From the NCBI GenBank assembly GCA_000421045.1, contig ATWC01000002.1:1-64000 (forward strand): a DNA stretch of 64,000 bases. The letters are read 5' to 3'. The translations under genes were made by a program, and so were the position numbers. The notes beneath the pieces were generated by a model. The model did no database searches, had not been told where the DNA came from, and saw only the letters and a list, made by a program, of their open reading frames with translations. Positions 34,220 through 42,970 of the stretch are shown here, in pieces. This stretch comes from Lachnospiraceae bacterium NK4A179 (GTDB lineage: Bacteria; Bacillota; Clostridia; Lachnospirales; Lachnospiraceae). Numbering within the stretch: the stretch's first letter is position 1; every line of letters begins with the position of its first letter.

Positions 34220-35047
34220 ATGATAAAACATAAACCCACAATTCTTATAATTGCAATCTTATGTGCTTTTTTCCTTGCAGCCTGCGGGGAAACAAGATGT
34301 GATTTCTGCGGCGAAGAAAAACAATGCAAGGTCTTTGAGATAAACGGGGTAATGAGAAATATCTGCAACGACTGTCTGAACAATACAGCCAGCGCTGTTT
34401 CAGGCAATGTGGCAAGAGGATATGCAAAACTGTATGAAGACGGTGTTCTTGAATATCCTTCCGATTCACCGCTAAAACCCGTTTCAGATACTCCCGCCTC
34501 AACGGAAGCTACCGAAAAACCTTCTGCTCCGGATATCATCATCCCTTCCGTTTCAAACGGAGATACTGATATTTCCGAGGCCGCATCCGTAATAGACGGC
34601 GAAGAACCGTCCTTCGACATCGGCGAAACTCCGGACACTGCCGTATCGGAAACTTCTTCAGCTTCCTCTGATGACCGCGTCGATAACATAAACCGCGGAC
34701 TTCTACCAGAAGGCTTTTCTCTTGCAGAGGACGGCTCAGGATCCGGACGCTACAACATGATGTCCGGTGATACCGATACCGGCATCGATTTCACCTTTGT
34801 GGATGACAAGCTGAAGATCGAAGAATATGATGAAAACTATGCGCAGCAGTATGTAAAAGCTGTTATACGTACCATACTCGCCTATACAAACAGCAACGAT
34901 TATGACGGCTATGGTCACGATGTCTACAACAGTACTCTGGAAAACGGAAATTATAAATCCGGCGGTGTGACCTTTTTCTCATCAGTAGGAACCACCGACG
35001 AGATCGAAAAAGGGTACCCTCTCACCACTTTTACCATAGTCCCCTGA
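34220..35047 (+). CDS. Cys-rich lipoprotein of unknown function
   Basis: A 275-residue lipoprotein. The signal peptide ends with lipobox LAAC (Cys22). Right after it is a small zinc-ribbon-like module: CDFC (27-30) and later ICNDC with about 20 residues between. A long Ser/Thr/Pro/Glu-rich linker (about 80-165) leads to a C-terminal globular region (GFSLAEDGSG to the end) of unknown type. A zinc ribbon on the outside of the membrane is unusual. TTGACC at 34162 may belong to its promoter. Not recognised as a known family. It ends about 160 nt before the pseudo-AAA+/VirD4 pair and is probably a separate unit. Confidence 0.7.
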   Translation: MIKHKPTILIIAILCAFFLAACGETRCDFCGEEKQCKVFEINGVMRNICNDCLNNTASAVSGNVARGYAKLYEDGVLEYPSDSPLKPVSDTPASTEATEKPSAPDIIIPSVSNGDTDISEAASVIDGEEPSFDIGETPDTAVSETSSASSDDRVDNINRGLLPEGFSLAEDGSGSGRYNMMSGDTDTGIDFTFVDDKLKIEEYDENYAQQYVKAVIRTILAYTNSNDYDGYGHDVYNSTLENGNYKSGGVTFFSSVGTTDEIEKGYPLTTFTIVP

Positions 35048-35116
35048 CCTCTATGTAAATATTGAACAAATCAAACCGTTGTAAGGCACTTTCCTATGGT
35101 AATTATTCAGTAAATC

Positions 35117-35125
35117 TGATATAAT
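35117..35125 (+). promoter_or_regulatory. Extended -10 promoter of the pseudo-AAA+/VirD4 unit
   Basis: TGATATAAT gives a perfect -10 box with the TG extension; the -35 region (TGGTAA, 35097-35102) is weak. The start near 35132 coincides with a hairpin ACGTG-N10-CACGT (35133-35152) that would cap the mRNA 5' end, a feature that often stabilises transcripts. Confidence 0.65.
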
Positions 35126-35209
35126 CTTCTTTACGTGTGGGGGGATGCACGTCTTAATATACAAAAGCATTCCTTACAGAAACCTAAAATAAGAAAGGCG
35201 GGTAATACA

Positions 35210-36073
35210 ATGGCTGAAAACCGGTACTACAAAGAGATCATGAGCCTTAAAGGCATGAATGATTTCAAGGATGTCATCGAACAGTGGCATCGTCTCAGTG
35301 AAAACATGCGTAAGTTCAACGCAAAGAAGGCTCCGACACTTCCCAACCTGTTATGGGCATCCGACAACGGTATGGATCTGGAAGACATCACAAACCTGCT
35401 CACCGGTTTTGTATACGAAGAACAGAATCTGCTTGATTTCTACGGTGCTGTACAGGACCTCGACTACTTTATGGAGTATGTTCCCAACGGTGAAGAATTC
35501 CATGAGATCGATAAGATTGCCGAAAAGATCAGAGGCGCTGCCGGTTTCCGTTCAGAATACAGAGGCATCATGGCTATTGATGTCAGCGAGTGGATCGGAC
35601 ATTTCCAGGAAGAGAATTTCATAGAGGTTCTCAAATATCTGCAGTCAATCTCTTCAGATATCCTTTACATATTCCAGATACCTAATTTCAATCCTCAGGC
35701 TGTTGAGCAGCTCACTCAGATCCTTGCTCTCTTCTTCCATATACAGCCGATCGAGATGAAGCTTCCCGAGTCAGCAGAACTTGCTGAATACACAAAGGAT
35801 CTCCTGCTTCAGTATGGTCTTACACTTGACACTGAGGCTGAGCAGATGCTCACCAACTCAGTTGCTAGACTTAAAGAAGATCAGTATTTTGCAGGCTATA
35901 CACTGCTTGACCGTATGGCCTCCGACATTGCATATTCCATCTTCACTTCCACTCCTCCCTATGACGGACTGGTAACGAAGGGCATGATCACTGCTTTCGC
36001 TCCTGACGGAATATATGTAAATGAGATGATACAGAACAACGCGCGCGTATTCACGTCGCAGTTTAATTATTAA
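35210..36073 (+). CDS. Probable inactive AAA+-like protein, partner of the VirD4-like ATPase
   Basis: A 287-residue soluble protein not matching any family I know by name. Its layout follows a CbbX/SpoVK-like AAA+ domain. TLPNLLWASDNGMDLED sits where Walker A should be but lacks GK[ST]. GIMAIDVSEWIGHF sits where Walker B should be, keeping one Asp and losing the catalytic Glu. DILYIFQIPNFN resembles sensor 1, and LAEYTKDLLLQYGLTLDTEA followed by a helical segment resembles the lid. ATP binding therefore looks lost. ATG at 35210 has AAAGGCGGG upstream; a frame from 35135 has no site. It lies 22 nt before the ATPase gene. The fold is inferred from pattern only. Confidence 0.7.
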   Translation: MAENRYYKEIMSLKGMNDFKDVIEQWHRLSENMRKFNAKKAPTLPNLLWASDNGMDLEDITNLLTGFVYEEQNLLDFYGAVQDLDYFMEYVPNGEEFHEIDKIAEKIRGAAGFRSEYRGIMAIDVSEWIGHFQEENFIEVLKYLQSISSDILYIFQIPNFNPQAVEQLTQILALFFHIQPIEMKLPESAELAEYTKDLLLQYGLTLDTEAEQMLTNSVARLKEDQYFAGYTLLDRMASDIAYSIFTSTPPYDGLVTKGMITAFAPDGIYVNEMIQNNARVFTSQFNY

Positions 36074-36095
36074 GAAAGGGAGGCTCCCACGAAAA

Positions 36096-37592
36096 ATGGC
36101 AAGCAATCAGATAAAAAACAACAGATACAAAGCTAACAAGGGCCAGACACGTTGGGCAACAGTTGAAGAGATACAGCGTTCAGCCACCAAGGTTGACCTG
36201 CATGCTCCTGTTTACCCCACAGCCGGCATTCCTGTTATGTCAGACGGAAACACAGCATACCTTGACGGTACCGATACACATACACTTATCTTCGGTGCTA
36301 CCGGTTCAAAGAAGACCCGTATCTTCTGTATGCCTACCATCAACATGATGATAAGAGCAGGTGAGTCTTTCGTCGTAACCGACCCTAAGGCTGAGCTTTA
36401 TGTCCGCACAGGCGGATTTGCAAAAGAAAGAGGATACAAGCTCGTCGTACTTAACTTCCGTGATATCGGATACGGCGACATGTGGGATCCCCTTGCACTT
36501 CCTTTCGAGTATTACACTCACGGAAGAAAAGATGAAGCAAACAACCTCATCAACGACCTTGCAGCTACACTTTCAGCAAGACAGAAGGAAAACTCAACCG
36601 ATCTGCTCTACCCTCTGATGGCTGAAACACTTCTTACAGCTAACATGTATCTGCTTTTCGAAGCAGCTGCTGCAGAAGGCGCAGTTAACATGCGAAGCCT
36701 TACAGCTCTCTGCTCACAGTCAGCTCTTGAATCACTCAAGACTCTCGCCGGAAAGATGAGCTCACAGAATACGATCGGTATGCTCTTCAAGGGTACACTC
36801 CTTGGTGAGAACGAAAAGACCATCGGTTCTATCATGTCAGTACTTTACGGAATGGTTTCAATCTTCAACCTGAACAAGAGACTTACCGACATGCTCTGCC
36901 ACAACACCTTCGATATGAGAATGTTCGGTCACGAAAAGACAGCAGTCTATATCATCGTACCTGATGAAAAGACCACCTGTCACTTCCTTGTAACAATGTT
37001 CATCAAGCAGGTTTATGAAATCCTCATCGGTGAAGCTCAGAAGCAGCCCACTCTTTCACTTCCTGTCAGAGTAAACTTCGTACTGGACGAGTTCTGTAAT
37101 ATCCCGAAGATCCCGGATATGCCGTCCATGATATCTGCCGGCCGAAGCCGAAACATGAGATTCTATCTGATAGTTCAGTCTATCCATCAGCTTAAGGGTC
37201 GTTACGGAGAAGATGCTGATACGATCAAAGGTAACTGCGATAACTGGGTATTCCTTACATCCCGTGAGCGTGACCTCTTAACAGAAATGAGTTTCCTCTG
37301 CGGTGAAATAGATGCATGGGGCCCCGCAGGTCCTGAGAAGAGACAGCTCATATCCATCTCCGAGCTGCAGCGTTTCAATAAGCAGAAAGGTGAAGTTCTC
37401 ATCCTCCACGGACGTGAGTATCCTTTCATCACATACATGGCCGACATTGACCAGTATCCTGATTTCGCTAACTACCGCGTTGTGCCTATCCCGCCTATCG
37501 AGATACCGCACGTACCTACATTCGATGTAATCAAGTTCACAACAAAGAATGCATTCCTTCCGGACGGCGTTCCTTTCAACGAGCCGGACTGA
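36096..37592 (+). CDS. VirD4/TraG-like type IV coupling ATPase lacking a membrane anchor
   Basis: A 498-residue cytosolic ATPase. It begins at the coupling-protein motif GQTRWATVEE (compare GxARWA), with no N-terminal membrane helices. Walker A is GATGSKKT (67-74) with Lys in place of the usual second Gly. Next come VVTDPKAELY and DMWDPLALPF. Walker B is NFVLDEFCNIPKI. The arginine/sensor region is SAGRSRNMRFYLIVQSIHQL, followed by NCDNWVFLTSRE, all as in VirD4/TraG. Coupling proteins pump DNA or proteins into secretion channels, but no relaxase, VirB4 or pilus gene is near. Preceded by GAAAGGGAGG and ended by a strong terminator. Confidence 0.85.
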   Translation: MASNQIKNNRYKANKGQTRWATVEEIQRSATKVDLHAPVYPTAGIPVMSDGNTAYLDGTDTHTLIFGATGSKKTRIFCMPTINMMIRAGESFVVTDPKAELYVRTGGFAKERGYKLVVLNFRDIGYGDMWDPLALPFEYYTHGRKDEANNLINDLAATLSARQKENSTDLLYPLMAETLLTANMYLLFEAAAAEGAVNMRSLTALCSQSALESLKTLAGKMSSQNTIGMLFKGTLLGENEKTIGSIMSVLYGMVSIFNLNKRLTDMLCHNTFDMRMFGHEKTAVYIIVPDEKTTCHFLVTMFIKQVYEILIGEAQKQPTLSLPVRVNFVLDEFCNIPKIPDMPSMISAGRSRNMRFYLIVQSIHQLKGRYGEDADTIKGNCDNWVFLTSRERDLLTEMSFLCGEIDAWGPAGPEKRQLISISELQRFNKQKGEVLILHGREYPFITYMADIDQYPDFANYRVVPIPPIEIPHVPTFDVIKFTTKNAFLPDGVPFNEPD

Positions 37593-37612
37593 TACATCAG
37601 TTTTCAGATTCA

Positions 37613-37650
37613 AAAAAGCTTCAGCCATTTTCATGGTTGAAGCTTTTTTA
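37613..37650 (+). terminator. Terminator of the pseudo-AAA+/VirD4 unit
   Basis: AAAAGCTTCAGCCA pairs with TGGTTGAAGCTTTT over a short loop, followed by T-residues. The A-run on the left makes it usable in both directions for the convergent ABC permease. Confidence 0.9.
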
Positions 37651-37696
37651 TTGTTACTATTCTACTATTCACAGCCCTTCGTGCTGCTTTGTCAGA

Positions 37697-40309
37697 TCAT
37701 CCTATCTCACGTATACGCTCCACAATGCTTGCCTTAGAGAGTCCTTTATAAGAAACTAACGGTACTATTATTCCAAGCAGAGCCATTATCGGCAGCACCA
37801 TCAATACCGGTGTGATCGAAAAATGATCTGAATAAAACCAGAAGAGCTCGTTCGATACAGCATTTACCACAGGAACAAAGATCACTGACATAATAAGCGC
37901 TATTACTCCCGATCCGGCAGTATAGATCATGCCTTCAGTTATAAGCATTTCCTTAACCTGTTTTCCGGTCATACCTATAGCCTGCAGAACTGCGATCTCA
38001 TTCTTTCTTGTTATGATCCCTGCCATGATAGTATTTAAGAAATTAAGTATCCCTACAAATCCTATGATCAGGCTAAGTAATCCGCCAACGAGAACAAACA
38101 TGTTTTTGAATCCTTCAAAATCAGCTCTTCTTACGGCTTTGCTTTCATAAGTAATACCGGTGTTTTCTTCACAATAATCATGTATATAGTTTTCTGCTTT
38201 TTCTTCATCTTCAACAGAAGCTGTATCAAAGGCATAGAATAAAGGTACAACACTCTCTCCGAAATCTGATCTCAGCATATCAGAGCCTACGATCACATCG
38301 TACGTGCCTGATGACATGCGTTCACTGATATCGATCGGAACCTCTACATATGCACAAACAGTATACTCATATTCAGTGATCCCTGTGTATATCGCACATG
38401 AATCTTCAGTTTCCTGTCCAACGTTTCCGCTCTCACCTGCTTCAATACCTTCTGCCCAAGCCAGTGATATCTTTTCACCGATCTCCGGGGCATTCTCATC
38501 AAGCACATACTCTCCGTTTTCAAGTTTATGTGTAAGAATGGCAACATATCTGGTATCACGATCTTTGAGTAAAGAAGCATCTCCCTCACATACCTCAAGT
38601 CTGTCGATCAGAAAATCGTCCATTCCTTCTATTACGCTGCTTGAATAAAACTGTCCGCTTTCTTTAGAAGGCTTTGTTGTTAATTGCGGCTGAAACATAT
38701 GGTACATTTCATAGTTTTCTTTACCAAGCTTCAGAAGAGGCAACCCGGTAAGATCATAAGCAAATCCATCATTCTCTATAGCCACGTTTTCCTTTATGTC
38801 CTTTGCATTTTCTGCAAGCATTGAATTCAGATCGGGTCCGGCAAACTTAAAATATGATAAATCTCCGACCACGAAATCTGTAGACATTTCCGATTCCAGC
38901 CATTTTTCCGAATCAAAACCACCCGTAAACATATTTACAGCATTCAGGACAACAAGTGAAAGAGCAAGTGACACAAATACTACCATTGTTTTCTTTTTGT
39001 TTCTGCCAACGTTTGCCAGCGCCATATCAAAAGGCTTTGCACCTCTTGTATTCTTTTTCTTTTTTCCACCCGATATGCTTTCATTGTATTTTAATGCTTC
39101 GATCGGTGATACTTTTCCGGCTGTCTTTCCCGGCTTTATCACGGAGATCATAACAGTAACGATCTCAAAAAATCCGGATGCGATAAACACTATAGGAGAA
39201 GTTGTGATCATCGCACAATTGTCTGCCATCGTCGTTATCTTCAAAACAACAGGTGTAAGCCATGAACCAAGGATATATCCAAGTATCAGACCTGCCGGAA
39301 TACCAATCGCACAAAGGACGAGTGCCTGGATCCTGATGATCTTCTTGACCTGCTTCTGTGTAGTTCCTATGGTTTTGAGCAGGCCGTAAAAACGTATATC
39401 GCTTACTACAGATATCTGGAAAACGTTATATATGATCAGGTATCCGGTAAAAATAACCAGCAATAAGAATACTGACATGGGAACAAGCATTTCTAACAAT
39501 TCTGTCCCTTCCATGCTTCCGGAAGTATATCCGGGATTAATCCCGTACCTTATGCTTTCATCCGTACTTTCATCACCGCAAGTGTAACCACTCTCTTCTA
39601 TTACTCTGATCATTTTGCCCTCTGCACCTACAGGTGAAGAGAACTTAACATCCATATTGATCTTTATCGGTTCGAGACCGCGATCCTCAGCTATAGCAAT
39701 AATGGATTCTGCATATTCTTTGGATACGTTAATGAAATGTGCAGGGCTGACCGGATCAAACTCCCAGTATCCCACTAATGTAAATGTATCCTGATAGCCG
39801 CTTTGATCCTCGCCTTTTCCATTGATCTCAAAGGAAAGATCGATCTGTTCACCAATAACCGGCTCATACCCGAGGAGTTTTAAAGCTTCCTTATCCATTA
39901 CTATCTCGTTATAAGCTTCAGGCATATGTCCGTCTTCAAGCTCGATAAAGGACCATTCAGCAGTATTTGCATCCATATAACTTATCTCTGCGGACTGATT
40001 ATGGAAAGTATCCTCACTGTTTATTCCAAGGATCATACGCTCTCCGTATTCCTTGATATTATCATTCTTTATCAGATCTGCTTCCTGTGCTGCAGTGATA
40101 TCTTTAAATGTTCCATGAGAGCTTCCGCCAAGTTTTCTGAAAACGCTCATCTCATAGGATGCATTGATCGACATTATGATCGTAAACAGCGATGTAAAAA
40201 GAATTGCAGTAAGTATGATCGCCGCTATGGTTATCACATTTCTTCTTTTGTTGGAAGCAAGGCTTCTGCCTGCGATCTTGTAAATGCTTTTTTTGTTATT
40301 AACCTTCAT
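37697..40309 (-). CDS. ABC transporter permease, FtsX/MacB-like
   Basis: An 870-residue permease with two FtsX-type halves. An N-terminal helix follows SNKRRNVITIAAIILTAILF. A large extracytoplasmic domain leads to a three-helix core (VSDIRFYGLLKTIGTTQKQ). A second such set ends with ITRKNEIAVLQAIGMTGKQV and a C-terminal helix pair. Proteins of this type move lipids or peptides mechanically, or confer antibiotic-peptide resistance. ATG at 40309 directly follows the ATPase gene (7 nt). Longer readings overlap the ATPase and are rejected. Last gene of the two-component/ABC cluster. Confidence 0.87.
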   Translation of the reverse strand: MKVNNKKSIYKIAGRSLASNKRRNVITIAAIILTAILFTSLFTIIMSINASYEMSVFRKLGGSSHGTFKDITAAQEADLIKNDNIKEYGERMILGINSEDTFHNQSAEISYMDANTAEWSFIELEDGHMPEAYNEIVMDKEALKLLGYEPVIGEQIDLSFEINGKGEDQSGYQDTFTLVGYWEFDPVSPAHFINVSKEYAESIIAIAEDRGLEPIKINMDVKFSSPVGAEGKMIRVIEESGYTCGDESTDESIRYGINPGYTSGSMEGTELLEMLVPMSVFLLLVIFTGYLIIYNVFQISVVSDIRFYGLLKTIGTTQKQVKKIIRIQALVLCAIGIPAGLILGYILGSWLTPVVLKITTMADNCAMITTSPIVFIASGFFEIVTVMISVIKPGKTAGKVSPIEALKYNESISGGKKKKNTRGAKPFDMALANVGRNKKKTMVVFVSLALSLVVLNAVNMFTGGFDSEKWLESEMSTDFVVGDLSYFKFAGPDLNSMLAENAKDIKENVAIENDGFAYDLTGLPLLKLGKENYEMYHMFQPQLTTKPSKESGQFYSSSVIEGMDDFLIDRLEVCEGDASLLKDRDTRYVAILTHKLENGEYVLDENAPEIGEKISLAWAEGIEAGESGNVGQETEDSCAIYTGITEYEYTVCAYVEVPIDISERMSSGTYDVIVGSDMLRSDFGESVVPLFYAFDTASVEDEEKAENYIHDYCEENTGITYESKAVRRADFEGFKNMFVLVGGLLSLIIGFVGILNFLNTIMAGIITRKNEIAVLQAIGMTGKQVKEMLITEGMIYTAGSGVIALIMSVIFVPVVNAVSNELFWFYSDHFSITPVLMVLPIMALLGIIVPLVSYKGLSKASIVERIREIG

Positions 40310-40316
40310 GATACCT

Positions 40317-40997
40317 TTATCTCCCTTCGGTTGCTGAAACAATATGGCCATCCTCGATCCTGATGACTCTGTCTGCAAGCTGGGCGATCTCATCATTATG
40401 AGTGATCATCACAATAGTCTGAGAATACTTCTCGGCAGATACTTTCAACAGGCTTAACACATCCTGTCCTGTTTTTGAATCAAGATTTCCCGTCGGCTCA
40501 TCGGCTAGAATGATCGCCGGTCTGAACGCGAGCGCCCTTGCTATTGCAACACGCTGCTGCTGTCCTCCGGAAAGCTGATTTGGAAGATTCTCATTTCTTT
40601 TTGTTAACATTAAAGTATCCATGATCTCTTCTACAAATTTTTTATCAACCTTCTCACCATCAAGCTCCATAGGAAGAACTATGTTTTCATATACATTAAG
40701 CATAGGAACAAGGTTAAACGCCTGGAAAACAAAACCGATCTTTCTTCTTCTGAAAATAGTCAGCTCATCATCCTTAAGATCAAAGATTGGTACTCCGTCT
40801 ACGATAACCTCGCCGGAAGTCGGTCTGTCCAGACCTCCCAGCATATGAAGAAGTGTTGATTTTCCGCTTCCTGATGTGCCAACAATAGCCAGAAATTCGC
40901 CTTTGTTGACTGCCAGATCAACACCGTCAAGAGCATAAACTCTGTTCTCTCCCTGTCCATAAACTTTTTTCAGATTCTTTGCTTCTAAAATACTCAT
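40317..40997 (-). CDS. ABC transporter ATP-binding protein (MacB/LolD type)
   Basis: A 226-residue ATPase: Walker [11 protein letters not shown]-loop [13 protein letters not shown], signature [15 protein letters not shown], Walker [13 protein letters not shown] and H-loop [11 protein letters not shown]. This is the standard partner of FtsX-like permeases. It follows the histidine kinase gene by about 160 nt with an intrinsic terminator in between, so its expression relative to the two-component genes may be tuned. Confidence 0.92.
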   Translation of the reverse strand: MSILEAKNLKKVYGQGENRVYALDGVDLAVNKGEFLAIVGTSGSGKSTLLHMLGGLDRPTSGEVIVDGVPIFDLKDDELTIFRRRKIGFVFQAFNLVPMLNVYENIVLPMELDGEKVDKKFVEEIMDTLMLTKRNENLPNQLSGGQQQRVAIARALAFRPAIILADEPTGNLDSKTGQDVLSLLKVSAEKYSQTIVMITHNDEIAQLADRVIRIEDGHIVSATEGR

Positions 40998-41057
40998 TAC
41001 AAAACCTCTCTTATTTTATTTCGATCCGGGATGCTCTAAACCTGCACATTCGTGTGA

Positions 41058-41093
41058 ATAAAAAAGTGTGTAGGTTCCTTCCCTCTACACACT
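41058..41093 (-). terminator. Terminator between the histidine kinase and ABC genes
   Basis: On the minus strand AGTGTGTAG pairs with CTACACACT over an 11-nt loop, followed by TTTTTTATT. It would end the regulator transcript or attenuate read-through into the ABC genes. Confidence 0.82.
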
Positions 41094-41160
41094 GATTATC
41101 GCACCTGATTCTTACCAGATTCTTTCACAGAAAACATTAATTCTGTCACTTTTGTAAGAT

Positions 41161-42069
41161 TTAAGTCTGTTTTTTAAGAAAAACAAGAAATTCCGATCCT
41201 TTGCCGGGCTTTGATACCACTTTAATATATCCGCCTTCTTTTGTGATGATCTCTCTGGCAAGATACAGGCCTATTCCAACACCTTCTTTATCGCGTGAAG
41301 ACGAAAGCCTGCCAAATCTTGAAAATATCTTAGGGATATCCTCTTCAGCTATTCCGATCCCGGTGTCTTTTACGCTTATACACGAAAACATTTCCGTAGA
41401 CTTGATAGAAATCTGTATCCCGCCTTTATCCGTGTATTTAACAGCATTTTCGGCAATATTACACAGGGCTTCAAGAGTCCACTTATAATCAAACACAGCG
41501 GTCTCATCATCATCCGTAACCGAAAATGAAATTCCCTTACCCTCCGCTTTTTTTCTGACAGCGGATTCCGTTTCCTTTATCAGTTTCCCAATACTCCATT
41601 CCTGCGGGGTTAAAACAAGTATACCGTTTTCAAGACGGGACAGTTTTACCAGTGCATCTACAAGAAACCTCAGTTTTTCCGCTTCATTTTCTATTGCATC
41701 AAGACTTTCTTTCTGATCTGCATCCAGATCGGTCTCTCTTAACAGCTCACTGTGCAAAAGCAGATTTGCTATCGGAGTTTTGGTCTGATGTGAAATATCC
41801 GCAATGAGCGTTTTGATCTTATCACGATCCTTCAATACATTTGCAGCAGAAAAAGAAGATGCCTGAAGATAATCAGACAGTTTTGACTCTATCCTGGATG
41901 TCCTGTACTCAGAAAACTCTTCCTCGCAAAATTCTCCTTTTACAGCTCTATCCAGCATGTTTTCGACATGATCCAGTGTTTTCTTTGATCTGTATCTGTA
42001 ATAAACAGAATAAGCCACAGCACCCACAGTAATGCAGCACATTACGGCTATGATCCATTCATTCATCAT
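41161..42069 (-). CDS. Sensor histidine kinase
   Basis: A 302-residue kinase with a single evident membrane helix (residues 4-24) and no extracytoplasmic domain. The H-box is IADISHQTKTPIANLLLHSE (phosphorylated His). N-box ALCNIAENAVKYT, G1 VKDTGIGIAEEDIP and G2 GVGIGLYLA are present. Like other small kinases paired with FtsX-type ABC exporters, it may sense through its transporter rather than directly. The first bases overlap the response regulator stop by 11 nt. Confidence 0.9.
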   Translation of the reverse strand: MMNEWIIAVMCCITVGAVAYSVYYRYRSKKTLDHVENMLDRAVKGEFCEEEFSEYRTSRIESKLSDYLQASSFSAANVLKDRDKIKTLIADISHQTKTPIANLLLHSELLRETDLDADQKESLDAIENEAEKLRFLVDALVKLSRLENGILVLTPQEWSIGKLIKETESAVRKKAEGKGISFSVTDDDETAVFDYKWTLEALCNIAENAVKYTDKGGIQISIKSTEMFSCISVKDTGIGIAEEDIPKIFSRFGRLSSSRDKEGVGIGLYLAREIITKEGGYIKVVSKPGKGSEFLVFLKKQT

Positions 42070-42745
42070 CCTTTACCCACATGTATCCAAGTCCATATAC
42101 CGTTTTGATATAGTCCTTAGCCTTAAGCTTATCACGAAGCCTCTTTATTGCCACGGAAAGCGCGTTCTCATCAACATATTCTGCCCCATCCGTCCATAAT
42201 CTGTCGATCAGATCATCTCTTGAAAGCGTGATCCCACGGTTACTCACAAGCATTTTTATAAGACGCTGTTCTGTCTTGCTAAGCGAGACTTCCTCTCCAT
42301 CGATCGAAAAGATCATACGCGCAAAATCAAAGGAGTAACCGCCGATCGTAACCACTTCTCCGACAGCTAGCGGTTCTGATTTACGCAGCTGTGTATTTAC
42401 ACGCGCTCTTAATACACTTAACGAAAACGGTTTCGTAACATAATCATCCGCACCCAGTTCAAGCCCTTTAACAATATCCGAATCAGTATCATTTGCAGAC
42501 AGCAATATTACCGGATATGAAAGCTTTTTCTCTCTGATCTCTCTTACCAGATCAAGGCCGTTTCCATCCGGAAGATTAATATCAAGCAGGATCAGTGCAG
42601 GTTTTGTCAAAAAGATCTGCTCTCTGGCGCTTTTCAGATCCTCACAGGATACAATGCTTCTGGAGTCATCCTTCAGAGCCTTACACAGACCGGCGCCAAG
42701 ATCCTTATCGTCTTCTACTATAACTATTTGAATATTATTACGCAT
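42059..42745 (-). CDS. OmpR/PhoB-family response regulator
   Basis: A 228-residue two-domain regulator. The receiver has DD near residues 13-14, phospho-acceptor in LILLDINLPDGNG and Lys in YVTKPFS. The C-terminal winged helix includes LSKTEQRLIKMLVSN and VAIKRLRDKL, ending KTVYGLGYMW. Expected to control the ABC genes downstream. Upstream on the minus strand TTGCAG, 18 nt and TATAAT (42779-42774) form a likely promoter. Confidence 0.93.
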   Translation of the reverse strand: MRNNIQIVIVEDDKDLGAGLCKALKDDSRSIVSCEDLKSAREQIFLTKPALILLDINLPDGNGLDLVREIREKKLSYPVILLSANDTDSDIVKGLELGADDYVTKPFSLSVLRARVNTQLRKSEPLAVGEVVTIGGYSFDFARMIFSIDGEEVSLSKTEQRLIKMLVSNRGITLSRDDLIDRLWTDGAEYVDENALSVAIKRLRDKLKAKDYIKTVYGLGYMWVKDDE

Positions 42746-42773
42746 AAATATAAACCTTTCTCAAATGCTAATC

Positions 42774-42803
42774 ATTATAATACATACGGCAAATAAACTG
42801 CAA
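42774..42803 (-). promoter_or_regulatory. Promoter of the two-component genes
   Basis: TTGCAG (42803-42798), 18-nt spacer and TATAAT (42779-42774) on the minus strand, 29 nt before the response regulator ATG. Confidence 0.7.
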
Positions 42804-42812
42804 AAATAAAAC

Positions 42813-42848
42813 CGCAAAAAAAGAAGTCATACATGACTTCTTTTTTGC
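42813..42848. terminator. Terminator at the end of the trp operon
   Basis: GAAGTCAT pairs with ATGACTTC over two bases, with flanking A- and T-runs. About 120 nt of untranslated sequence lie between the trpA stop and this hairpin; only a short inverted repeat TCCGAA/TTCGGA is visible there. Confidence 0.88.
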
Positions 42849-42970
42849 GCTAAAAGTAATATCCCTGCTCATCCGCATTATATCCGTAACACTATTGCAT
42901 CGAAGAATTATTAACCAGCCAAATCCTCCGAATGATGTTTCGGATGCTTCGGGCTACACAAGCGATCTCG

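Noticed and set aside
33984-37650. Possible genomic island integrated at tRNA-Arg, because a VirD4-like gene follows
   Set aside because: No integrase, relaxase or duplicated tRNA 3' end was found, the tRNA has its own promoter and terminator, and coding style of the pair looks native.
42860-42970. Possible small RNA or attenuator behind trpA
   Set aside because: Only a short TCCGAA/TTCGGA inverted repeat and an isolated TATAAT-like box were seen, with no matching -35 or clear fold.
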